Source: Alphaproteobacteria bacterium (GTDB lineage Bacteria > Pseudomonadota > Alphaproteobacteria > Geminicoccales > Geminicoccaceae). Taken from it: 6,356 nucleotides of DNA. A model generated the notes under the pieces. That model was not told the DNA's origin. It worked only from the letters and a program-made list of their open reading frames with translations, and did no database searches. Shown one piece after another: positions 1-6,356 of the stretch. A program made the translations under genes and the position numbers. Every line of letters starts with the position of its first letter. Within the stretch, counting starts at the first letter, position 1. Location of the stretch: NCBI GenBank assembly GCA_026982585.1, contig JALSGW010000033.1, forward strand, positions 1-6,356. The letters are read 5' to 3'.

Positions 1-72
1 CGCGCCCTGCAACAGCTCGCGCCGGCCGAGCCTGCCCTGCGCCGGCCTGTAGGCGTCCTGGCAGCAACTCAT
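1..72 (-). CDS. Partial gene, N-terminus of a possible Tat-exported protein
   Basis: Only the first 24 codons lie in the window; the gene continues past base 1. The ATG at 72-70 is preceded by a strong Shine-Dalgarno (GGGGGAGGA on the minus strand, core at bases 84-80) with 7 bases of spacing, which is the main reason to call it. The peptide begins MSCCQDAYRPAQG and then reads GRRELLQGA. The twin arginines at residues 17-18 followed by E-L-L resemble the Tat signal core (S/T-R-R-x-F-L-K), placed at a typical distance from the N-terminus; the hydrophobic stretch that should follow is outside the window. If this is a Tat signal, the product is exported folded to the periplasm, often as a cofactor-containing enzyme or a binding protein. 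It is divergent from glpK and could share regulatory DNA with it, but there is too little sequence to name a family. Confidence 0.55.
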   Translation of the reverse strand, partial: MSCCQDAYRPAQGRLGRRELLQGA

Positions 73-103
73 CGGCTGTCCTCCCCCGAAGCCCGGTGCC
101 ACG

Positions 104-158
104 TTTCACATAGCACAAAGCGCATTCGGTTTAAATAACAAAATAGCACCGTTGTATC
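104..158. promoter_or_regulatory. AT-rich intergenic island between divergent genes; likely promoter region
   Basis: About 36% GC over these 55 bases, against a much higher GC content on both sides. It sits in the 168-base gap between the minus-strand partial gene and glpK, where both promoters must lie unless the genes are transcribed from further away. I could not assign convincing -35/-10 pairs. The best elements are weak: TTCACA at 105-110 and TTAAAT at 131-136 are too far apart (20 bases), and TTAAAT at 131-136 with TATCGT at 155-160 (18 bases apart) match the consensus only moderately. The segment TTTCACATAGCACAAAG (104-120) contains CRP-like half-site letters, but they form a direct rather than an inverted arrangement. 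No GlpR-like palindrome was recognised. Confidence 0.4.
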
Positions 159-240
159 GTGGCGCGGTCCCATCCGCGACGGCTTGGCAAGCCGATCCCA
201 CGGGCGTTAGTTGGGCCCATGTCGGCAGCGGGAGGGGATG

Positions 241-1758
<1,518 letters not shown>

Positions 1759-1761
1759 CCC

Positions 1762-2769
1762 TCAGCCCTTCCCCTCCGGTTCTTCCGGTGCCGGGGCGGC
1801 GCCGCGGCGGGCTCTGGGATGGTGGCGGGCGAAGGCTTCCACGAGCCGGCTGGGGTCCACCGCGGTGTAGCGTTGGGTGGTGGAAAGCCGGGCGTGCCCC
1901 AAGAGCTCCTGGATGGCGCGCAGGTCGGCGCCGTCCGCGAGCAGGTGGGTGGCGAAACTGTGGCGCAGCGCGTGGGGGGTGGTGTGCTCGGGAAGCCCCA
2001 GCGCGCGCCGCAGCGCCCTGAGCCGTGCGCGCACCGTGCTCGCCGCAAGCCGTCCGCCCCGTGCACCCACAAACAGCGGATCCTCGTCGGCCAGGGCATA
2101 GGGACAGGCTTCCAGATAGTCGGCAAGGGCGCGGGCGACCGGGGGCAGCACCGGCACCTCGCGCACCCGTCCGCCCTTGCCCACAACCCTCAGCCGCTCG
2201 AGCCGCCGCACCTCGCGGCCGGCCGCACCCCGCCTGAGTGCCAGCGCCTCGCCCACCCTGAGCCCGCATCCGTAGAGCAACAACACCAGCGCATGGTCGC
2301 GCAACCACAGCCAGCGGCTTCCATCCTCCCGCGCCGAACGGGCCAGGGTCAGCGCCTGGGCCACCGACAGCGGGCGCGGAAGCGGCCTCGGCCCGGGCGG
2401 CGTGGTGAGGGCGAACACGGCCGCCTGGCTCAGCCCGAAACGCCGCTCGCTCAAGCGAAAAAACCCCCGGACCGCGGCCAAAGCCCGCATGGTGGAGCTG
2501 CGCGCGAGACCGCGCCGGTGCCGGGCGGCAAGCCAGGCGCGCACATCGCCCACCTCCAGCGTTGCGAGCATGTCGGCGCTCACCGGACCGCCCCGATGTT
2601 CGGCCAGAAACTCCAGGAAATCGGCGAGATCCCGCGCATAGGCGGACAAGCTCGCCGCGGCCAGCCGTCGCTCGGCGGCAAGCCACGCCCACCACGCCCG
2701 CACCATGCGATCGAGCGCGCCATCGCAGCGCGCGAGCGCCCCGGCCAGTCTCGCATCCGGCACCGACAT
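1762..2769 (-). CDS. xerC: Tyrosine recombinase, XerC type
   Basis: Site-specific recombinase, 335 residues, probably acting with a XerD partner at dif to resolve chromosome dimers. An N-terminal SAM-like core-binding domain (about 24-110, including SLSAYARDLADFLEFL) precedes the catalytic domain (about 130-320). The full catalytic set is visible: R171 in GCGLRVGEAL, K198 in VGKGGR, H266 and R269 in HALRH, H292 in LGHARLSTTQ, and nucleophile Y301 in RYT. The ending RHHPRARR resembles the XerC HPRAKR tail and favours XerC over XerD or an integrase; a proline- and glycine-rich tail of about 13 residues follows. The ATG at 2769 gives the usual N-terminus, but only a weak G-rich Shine-Dalgarno precedes it, and an 11-bp inverted repeat abuts the start codon. 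The gene is tail-to-tail with glpK (3 bases between stop codons) and divergent from the sugar transferase gene. There is no sign of a mobile element around it, which supports a housekeeping role. Confidence 0.92.
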   Translation of the reverse strand: MSVPDARLAGALARCDGALDRMVRAWWAWLAAERRLAAASLSAYARDLADFLEFLAEHRGGPVSADMLATLEVGDVRAWLAARHRRGLARSSTMRALAAVRGFFRLSERRFGLSQAAVFALTTPPGPRPLPRPLSVAQALTLARSAREDGSRWLWLRDHALVLLLYGCGLRVGEALALRRGAAGREVRRLERLRVVGKGGRVREVPVLPPVARALADYLEACPYALADEDPLFVGARGGRLAASTVRARLRALRRALGLPEHTTPHALRHSFATHLLADGADLRAIQELLGHARLSTTQRYTAVDPSRLVEAFARHHPRARRGAAPAPEEPEGKG

Positions 2770-2826
2770 GCTGCACGCCCCAAGCCGGCGCCATGAGACT
2801 AGCGCGAATCACAAAGGCGTGCAGCA
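2769..2826. repeat. Perfect 11-bp inverted repeat at the xerC start
   Basis: TGCTGCACGCC at 2769-2779 is the exact reverse complement of GGCGTGCAGCA at 2816-2826, with a 36-base spacer. The left arm includes the first base of the xerC start codon and the region where its ribosome binding site should be. In a minus-strand transcript starting beyond base 2826 it could form a hairpin that hides the xerC translation start. As DNA it could be a pair of operator half-sites between the divergent xerC and sugar transferase genes. The spacer contains a GAATC (GANTC) site at 2806-2810. The repeat is seen directly; both functional readings are inference. Confidence 0.6.
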
Positions 2827-2903
2827 CCGATCGCGCTGTAGTAGAACCAGTCCCGGCTGCGCACTCCGAACGCGCGGGTACCCGGATCGGCTTCGGGAGG
2901 TTC

Positions 2904-4325
2904 ATGGTTCGCGTGCGCCCAGGTGCATCCGATTGGTCTCTCACGCCCGGGCAGCTCGTGGAGCTGGTCCGGGTCGGCGACGTCGTGCTGGCGGTCGGGA
3001 TCGCCGCGTCTTCCTGGTTGTGGTGGCAGCCCGCGGGCGGGGACGGCAGGCTATTGTTTCTGTTGTTGGTGCAGGTCTGGGTGGCGCTGTGGCGGATGGA
3101 GCGGATGGGGCTCTATCGCGAGGCGGAGCCCACGCGCCTGTCGGGGCAGGGCGGTGCGGTGGCCCAGGCGCAGGCCGTGGCGCTGGTCCTGGTGATGGCG
3201 TTGCTGGCTTCGCTGCGGCCCGAGGCCCGGATGGAGCCTTTGGTGGCGGCTGCGCTCGCCTTCGCCACCACCCTCGCGCTTCTGTTGATGCGGTTGGTGC
3301 TGGAGCGCGGGGTGGTGCCCTGGCTCGCGGCTCGCGGGCGCTATGGGCTCAGGCTCGTGGTGTTCGGGGCCGGGGCGGTCGGGCGGGAATTCGTCCGTCA
3401 TCTGGGCCGCGCGCCCGGCCCCTATCGGCTGCTCGGTCTGTTCGACGACCGTCGCGATCGGGTCCCCGACTATGTGGGCGGCTATCCGGTGCTGGGGGAT
3501 CTCGAGGCGCTCGTGGCCTTCCTCGCCCGCCATCCGGTCGATCGGGTGGTGGTGGCCTTGCCGCCGCAGGCCCGCGAGCGCATCGTCGCGGTGGTGGAGC
3601 GCCTCGCCCCGCTCGCGGTGGAGGTGCGGCTGGTGCTCGACCCCGAGCTCGCCTGGCTGGGCCGCCAGCGGGTGGAGGAGCTCGCCGGACTTCCCGCCTT
3701 CGCGCTCGCCGAACGGCCGCTCGCCGGCTGGCGGGGCCTGCTCAAAGCGGTCGAGGACCGGCTGTTGGCGGCACTGGCCCTGTTGGCCCTGGCCCCGCTG
3801 CTTGCGGCCATCGCGCTCGCCGTCAAGCTCCATTCCCCGGGACCGGTGTTCTACCGCCAGAGACGTCGTGGTTTCGCCGGCGAGGTGATCGAGGTGCTGA
3901 AATTCCGCACGCTGCATGCCGAAGCCTGCACCGCTGAGGGCGAGGAACCGGCGCAGGTGCGGAGCGGCGACCCGCGGGTCACACCGCTCGGGCGGCTGTT
4001 GCGCCGGTTTTCCCTGGACGAGCTGCCGCAGCTGTGGAACGTGCTGCGCGGGGAGATGTCGATCGTGGGACCGCGTCCTCACGCCCTCGCCCACGACGAC
4101 GCCTTCGCGCGCCTGGTCCAGGCCTACTGTCTGCGCAACCGGGTCAAGCCCGGGATCACCGGCTGGGCCCAGGTGCACGGCCTGCGCGGCGAGATCCGGA
4201 GCCTCGAGGATCTGCGCAGGCGGCTCGCCTACGACCTCGACTATGTGCGCAACTGGTCGCTGGCGCTGGACGTCAAGATCATCCTGCTCACCTTGATGCG
4301 TGGTCTCTACGACCGCACCGCCTAG
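2904..4325 (+). CDS. wcaJ: Undecaprenyl-phosphate sugar phosphotransferase (WcaJ/EPS type)
   Basis: Inner-membrane polyprenyl-phosphate hexose-1-phosphate transferase that loads the first sugar (glucose in characterised WcaJ homologues) onto undecaprenyl phosphate to start an exopolysaccharide or capsule repeat unit. At 473 residues it has the full WcaJ-like length. Hydrophobic segments lie at about 24-41, 49-64, 88-105 and 113-133. A CoA-binding-like Rossmann domain with GAGAVG at 155-160 spans about 150-262. The transferase domain (279-470) carries a membrane-inserted hydrophobic helix (286-307), SPGPVFYRQ at 311-319, KFRTL at 333-337, FSLDELPQLWNVL at 369-381 with the catalytic D372-E373 pair, SIVGPRPHA at 386-394 and VKPGITGWAQVHGLRGE at 414-430. 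The HALAHDD segment (393-399) fits the WcaJ subgroup. The ATG at 2904 follows GGGAGG (2895-2900) at a rather short spacing; an in-frame ATG at 2793 would add 37 residues and is less likely. No other polysaccharide genes are in the window, so substrate and product are unknown. The gene symbol marks the family only. Confidence 0.9.
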   Translation: MVRVRPGASDWSLTPGQLVELVRVGDVVLAVGIAASSWLWWQPAGGDGRLLFLLLVQVWVALWRMERMGLYREAEPTRLSGQGGAVAQAQAVALVLVMALLASLRPEARMEPLVAAALAFATTLALLLMRLVLERGVVPWLAARGRYGLRLVVFGAGAVGREFVRHLGRAPGPYRLLGLFDDRRDRVPDYVGGYPVLGDLEALVAFLARHPVDRVVVALPPQARERIVAVVERLAPLAVEVRLVLDPELAWLGRQRVEELAGLPAFALAERPLAGWRGLLKAVEDRLLAALALLALAPLLAAIALAVKLHSPGPVFYRQRRRGFAGEVIEVLKFRTLHAEACTAEGEEPAQVRSGDPRVTPLGRLLRRFSLDELPQLWNVLRGEMSIVGPRPHALAHDDAFARLVQAYCLRNRVKPGITGWAQVHGLRGEIRSLEDLRRRLAYDLDYVRNWSLALDVKIILLTLMRGLYDRTA

Positions 4326-4352
4326 CGTCCCGGCCGGGGCGCGGGGAGCCGC

Positions 4353-4381
4353 TTGAGCCGAAGCGCGCGGCCCTCTATGAG
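4353..4381 (+). promoter_or_regulatory. Likely sigma-70-type promoter of the tRNA
   Basis: TTGAGC (4353-4358) and TATGAG (4376-4381) each match 4 of 6 consensus bases and are separated by exactly 17 bases. The stretch between the -10 and the tRNA is GC-rich (CGGTTC), as is typical of stable-RNA promoters under stringent control. The expected start is at about 4387-4389, practically at the mature tRNA 5' end (4388). Read-through from the upstream sugar transferase gene, which lacks a visible terminator, remains an alternative. Confidence 0.45.
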
Positions 4382-4387
4382 CGGTTC

Positions 4388-4462
4388 GGGCCCGTAGCTC
4401 AGCGGTAGAGCCGGCCGCTCATAACGGTCTGGTCGCAGGTTCGAATCCTGCCGGGCCCACCA
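4388..4462 (+). tRNA. tRNA-Ile2 (CAU anticodon, lysidine type)
   Basis: Complete 75-base cloverleaf with CCA encoded in the DNA. Acceptor GGGCCCG (4388-4394) pairs with CGGGCCC (4452-4458), discriminator A is at 4459 and CCA at 4460-4462. The D arm is GCTC/GAGC with a minimal 7-base loop, the anticodon stem is GGCCG/CGGTC with one G-U pair around loop CTCATAA (anticodon CAT), and the T arm is GCAGG/CCTGC with loop TTCGAAT. A CAU anticodon can mean initiator Met, elongator Met or Ile2. The paired G1-C72 start rules against the initiator. The consecutive C4-G69 and C5-G68 pairs, known TilS recognition features, and the overall likeness to bacterial tRNA-Ile2 favour Ile2, whose C34 is converted to lysidine to read AUA. 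Elongator Met is the alternative. Confidence 0.93.
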
Positions 4463-4546
4463 ACCTGAGGTCCTGGAACGCCGCGACCGAACAGGAGCCG
4501 ATCTGCTCATCCCTTGCATCCGGGCCTGGGGCGCGAGCCGCCGTCG

Positions 4547-4575
4547 GGGCGAAGGAGCGCTCCTGTTGCCCTTTT
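4547..4575 (+). terminator. Likely intrinsic terminator downstream of the tRNA
   Basis: The plus strand can fold 4547-4556 with 4561-4571: GGGC pairs with GCCC, then G-U and A-U pairs, one bulged G (4565), then AGGA with TCCT around a GCGC loop, followed directly by TTTT at 4572-4575. It lies 85 bases past the tRNA 3' end and works only in the plus direction. The T-run is short, so strength is uncertain. Apart from this, the 152 bases between the tRNA and the next gene (4463-4614) show no gene. Confidence 0.5.
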
Positions 4576-4614
4576 CCTGGCGCACGCGGGGCGGCGCTGT
4601 GCCCCTTTGTCCTT

Positions 4615-5925
4615 TCAGCCGCAGGTGCGTGCCCACAGGGCGCGGCGGCCGCGCGGCAGCGGCTGCGGCAGGGGCGGCGCGATCAAGGGGCCCGCCAGAT
4701 GATCCACGCCCGAATCCCGGGCAGCCGTGATCCAGCCGGTCTCCTCCACTTCGACGAGAGCGCTGCGCATGCCGGCTTCCCGGGCGGTACGGGCAAGCCG
4801 CTGCACCAGGGCGCGCGGCTCCTCGCCCCGGGGGGCCTTGGCCGGCATGCTGACGAAGCGCACCCCGGATTGGGCGAAGGCTTCCGTGCTCAGCGCCAAA
4901 GGCGCGAGCCGGACCGCCAGCGCCAGGGCGAAGGGTTTGAGGTACATCAGCAGCTGATGCAGATAGCCCTGGGGCACGCCCGGCGGCGCGTCCAGCAGTT
5001 CGAACACCACCACCCGCGCGCTGTGCTGCGGAAGGCGCCGCAGGCGCTGCAGATAGGGCTCCCGATCACGGCGCCGGGCCAGGGTGTCGAAATGCACCGG
5101 CACCACGAGGAGGCTGCGTCCGGCGACCCGGCGCCAGTCGGCGAGCCGTTCGGCCAACCGTTCCGCCCGCCAGGTGTCCAGAGCCGCGTCGAAGGCGCCT
5201 TCGAACCGGTCGGGACACAAGCACACGGCGGGCTCCAGCCTGCCGTCCTCGCGCTCGTGCCAGCCGTCCAGGAGATAGGCGCCGATCAGGCCTTTGCGGG
5301 GTTGGATCAAAGGCTCGAGGCGCGGCCTCAGCCGGTCGGCGTGGAGCCGGAAGGCCTCCTCCTCCTGTTTGCGCGCGCGGGCGAGGAAGGCCTCCACCCG
5401 GGCGCGGAGCGCCGCGAGCCCGGCCACGCCCCGAAGCTCCCGGTCGAAGGGAAAGGCGAGGCTCGTGACCCGGATCGCCGCTCCTCCCGGAACCACCCCG
5501 CACAGCCGCTCGGTGATGTGGGCCGCAGCAAGCCGCAGCCGCAACCGGGCCTCCTCGCGCGGCCAGCCGCAGGTGAGCGCATAGATGGTGGTCTCGTCCA
5601 CCACCACATAGAGATCCTGCGCGCCGAGGGCGCGGTCGAGGGCGTGTTCGATGATCTGGAAGATGTTTTCGCGCAGTTCCCCGAAACGCCGGCCGAAACG
5701 GCGGCGGATGAGATCGAGGTCGAGCAGGTGCAGGGCGCTTTCGCCGCGCGGATCGCGAAGCTCCTCGACCCGGCGCCGGAACGCGTCGAGGCGGGCGGTG
5801 AAGTCGTCCAGGCGAAGCGGATCCAGCCCCTTGCGGGCGCGCGGCGGATACAGGGCGAAGTCGGCCCCCTTTCGCCTCTCCGTACCGGAGGGTGGATCGC
5901 GCGCCGGATCGCCGGAACCCTGCAC
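4615..5925 (-). CDS. Degenerate GGDEF/EAL-like protein, probably non-catalytic
   Basis: A soluble-looking protein of 436 residues, with no signal peptide or membrane segment seen. Residues about 40-142 resemble the core of a degenerate GGDEF-like domain: a helix around RENIFQIIEHALDRALG (85-101), then a strand-turn-strand DLYVVVDETTIYAL (104-117) where GGDEF would be, then a helix EEARLRLRLAAAHITERL (124-141). A charged, possibly coiled segment follows (165-200). Residues about 203-420 look like an EAL-type barrel: LEPLIQPRKGLIGAYLL (203-219) at the position of the EAL strand, VVVFELLDAP (305-314) at the EITE strand, FVSMPAK (357-363) at the KID strand, and SGVDHLAGPLIAPPLP (405-420) at the usual C-terminal end of EAL domains. 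The catalytic letters E-A-L, D-D-F-G and K are all missing, so cyclic-di-GMP turnover is unlikely; binding or a scaffold role is possible. The GTG at 5925 is the first usable start after an in-frame stop at 5952-5950, with a poor Shine-Dalgarno. The domain assignment is by eye. Confidence 0.75.
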   Translation of the reverse strand: MQGSGDPARDPPSGTERRKGADFALYPPRARKGLDPLRLDDFTARLDAFRRRVEELRDPRGESALHLLDLDLIRRRFGRRFGELRENIFQIIEHALDRALGAQDLYVVVDETTIYALTCGWPREEARLRLRLAAAHITERLCGVVPGGAAIRVTSLAFPFDRELRGVAGLAALRARVEAFLARARKQEEEAFRLHADRLRPRLEPLIQPRKGLIGAYLLDGWHEREDGRLEPAVCLCPDRFEGAFDAALDTWRAERLAERLADWRRVAGRSLLVVPVHFDTLARRRDREPYLQRLRRLPQHSARVVVFELLDAPPGVPQGYLHQLLMYLKPFALALAVRLAPLALSTEAFAQSGVRFVSMPAKAPRGEEPRALVQRLARTAREAGMRSALVEVEETGWITAARDSGVDHLAGPLIAPPLPQPLPRGRRALWARTCG

Positions 5926-6044
5926 CTTGTCTTCGCCTCGCCAACAGGCCTACGATGGTGCCGCTTAACGCGGAAAGGTTAACGATTCGCCAACGGCCGC
6001 CCGCGGCCTGCGGGTGTCTGGGGGCGGCGGCTGGATGTGCGCCC
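5926..6044. promoter_or_regulatory. Divergent intergenic region with TTAACG repeats and a GANTC site
   Basis: This region separates the degenerate GGDEF/EAL-like gene (-) from the cysQ-type gene (+). TTAACG occurs at 5965-5970 and again at 5979-5984, a 14-base period, and GATTC (GANTC) overlaps the second copy at 5984-5988. A weak plus-strand promoter is possible, TTGTCT (5927-5932), 18 bases, TACGAT (5951-5956), which would give cysQ a leader of about 80 bases. The rest is GC-rich without recognisable elements. Confidence 0.3.
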
Positions 6045-6356
6045 ATGGCACCAGCGAGACCCGACGAGCTCGAGGCGATGGCGGCGGAGCTGCTGCCCCT
6101 CGCCCGCCAGGCCGGCTCCGTGATCCTGCGCCATTACCGCCGCATCTCGGAGGTGGCCTGGAAAGACGACCGCTCCCCGGTCACCGCGGCCGACCGGGAG
6201 GCCGAGGCGATCGTCCGCGAAGGGCTCCTAAAGCTCCGTCCGTCGTATCCGGTGGTGGCCGAGGAGGCCGTGGCCGAAGGCGAGATGCCGGAGCTCGGGG
6301 GCGGCCCGTTCTGGCTCGTCGATCCCCTCGATGGCACCCGCGAGTTCCTGTCGGCG
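6045..6356 (+). CDS. cysQ: 3'(2'),5'-bisphosphate nucleotidase, CysQ type (partial, 3' end missing)
   Basis: The first 104 codons of an inositol monophosphatase-superfamily enzyme, open to the window edge. CysQ hydrolyses 3'-phosphoadenosine 5'-phosphate to AMP, removing an inhibitory by-product of sulfate assimilation, in a Mg-dependent, lithium-sensitive reaction. Visible landmarks are an N-terminal helix with LLPLARQAGSVILRHYR (16-32), KDDRSPVTAAD (40-50) with D50, the metal-binding glutamates in VVAEEA (70-75), and metal motif DPLDGTREFL (93-102) with D93 and D96. The T-R/K-E-F continuation after DPLDG is typical of CysQ rather than SuhB or HisN. The ATG at 6045 has only a loose G-rich Shine-Dalgarno; the in-frame ATG at 6078 (residue 12) is an alternative start still ahead of the conserved helix. 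It is divergent from the degenerate GGDEF/EAL-like gene. Confidence 0.9.
   Translation, partial: MAPARPDELEAMAAELLPLARQAGSVILRHYRRISEVAWKDDRSPVTAADREAEAIVREGLLKLRPSYPVVAEEAVAEGEMPELGGGPFWLVDPLDGTREFLSA

Noticed and set aside
211..240. Upstream TTG (211) and ATG (238) starts for glpK
   Set aside because: The Shine-Dalgarno at 231-235 fits the ATG at 241; it would lie inside the coding sequence from 211 and too close to 238.
2793..2903. Longer sugar transferase start at ATG 2793
   Set aside because: It would add 37 polar residues with no family likeness, and GGGAGG lies just before 2904. It is not fully excluded, because that spacing is short.
2770..2903. Possible dif site next to xerC
   Set aside because: No 28-base sequence with XerC/XerD-like arms around an AT-rich 6-base centre is visible; the inverted repeat here has a 36-base spacer and GC-rich arms.
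4329..4338. CCCGGCCGGG palindrome after the sugar transferase stop as a terminator
   Set aside because: A perfect palindrome with no room for a loop and no T-run after it.
4322..4636. Minus-strand ORF of 104 residues containing WWARQDSNLRPDRYE
   Set aside because: This is the well-known spurious protein produced by translating the antisense strand of a tRNA gene; the motif lies exactly over the tRNA.
4699..5982. Plus-strand ORF of 427 residues opposite the degenerate GGDEF/EAL-like gene
   Set aside because: The minus-strand frame has globular hydrophobic patterning and domain-like motifs, while the plus frame is His/Gln/Gly/Pro-rich and looks like antisense translation.
5965..5984. Canonical CtrA box
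   Set aside because: The two TTAA elements are separated by 10 bases rather than 7, so it is kept only as a low-confidence observation.

Overview
This is a GC-rich chromosomal stretch of housekeeping type. Every reading frame is dense with long antisense ORFs, as expected at high GC. I see no phage, transposon or CRISPR content. The gene set (XerC ending in an HPRARR tail, WcaJ-type sugar transferase, GlpK without the enterobacterial regulatory loop, a degenerate GGDEF/EAL-like protein, tRNA-Ile2, CysQ) fits a high-GC proteobacterium. I lean to Alphaproteobacteria, but that is an inference from protein style, not proof.

Layout, left to right: (1) the first 24 codons of a minus-strand gene leaving the window at base 1, with a twin-arginine-like N-terminus and a strong ribosome binding site; (2) a divergent intergenic region with an AT-rich island; (3) glpK, glycerol kinase (+), bases 241-1758; (4) xerC-type tyrosine recombinase (-), bases 1762-2769, convergent with glpK with only 3 bases between the stop codons; (5) a 134-base divergent intergenic region with a perfect 11-bp inverted repeat that abuts the xerC start codon; (6) a membrane-bound undecaprenyl-phosphate sugar phosphotransferase of the WcaJ type (+), bases 2904-4325; (7) a compact tRNA-Ile(CAU) unit with its own likely promoter (4353-4381), mature tRNA with encoded CCA (4388-4462) and a likely intrinsic terminator (4547-4575); (8) a 436-residue protein on the minus strand (4615-5925) that looks like fused, catalytically dead GGDEF-like and EAL-like domains; (9) a short divergent intergenic region with repeated TTAACG and a GANTC site; (10) the first 104 codons of a cysQ-type bisphosphate nucleotidase (+), running off the right edge.

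The genes do not form one operon. Neighbours alternate in strand, so each is probably its own transcription unit: glycerol catabolism (GlpK), chromosome dimer resolution (XerC), initiation of an exopolysaccharide or capsule repeat unit (WcaJ-like), decoding of AUA codons (tRNA-Ile2), a probable regulatory or binding protein (degenerate GGDEF/EAL), and recycling of the sulfate-assimilation by-product PAP (CysQ). I did not find a clearly new multi-gene system. The items most worth a second look are the degenerate GGDEF/EAL protein, the inverted repeat at the xerC start and the self-contained tRNA unit.
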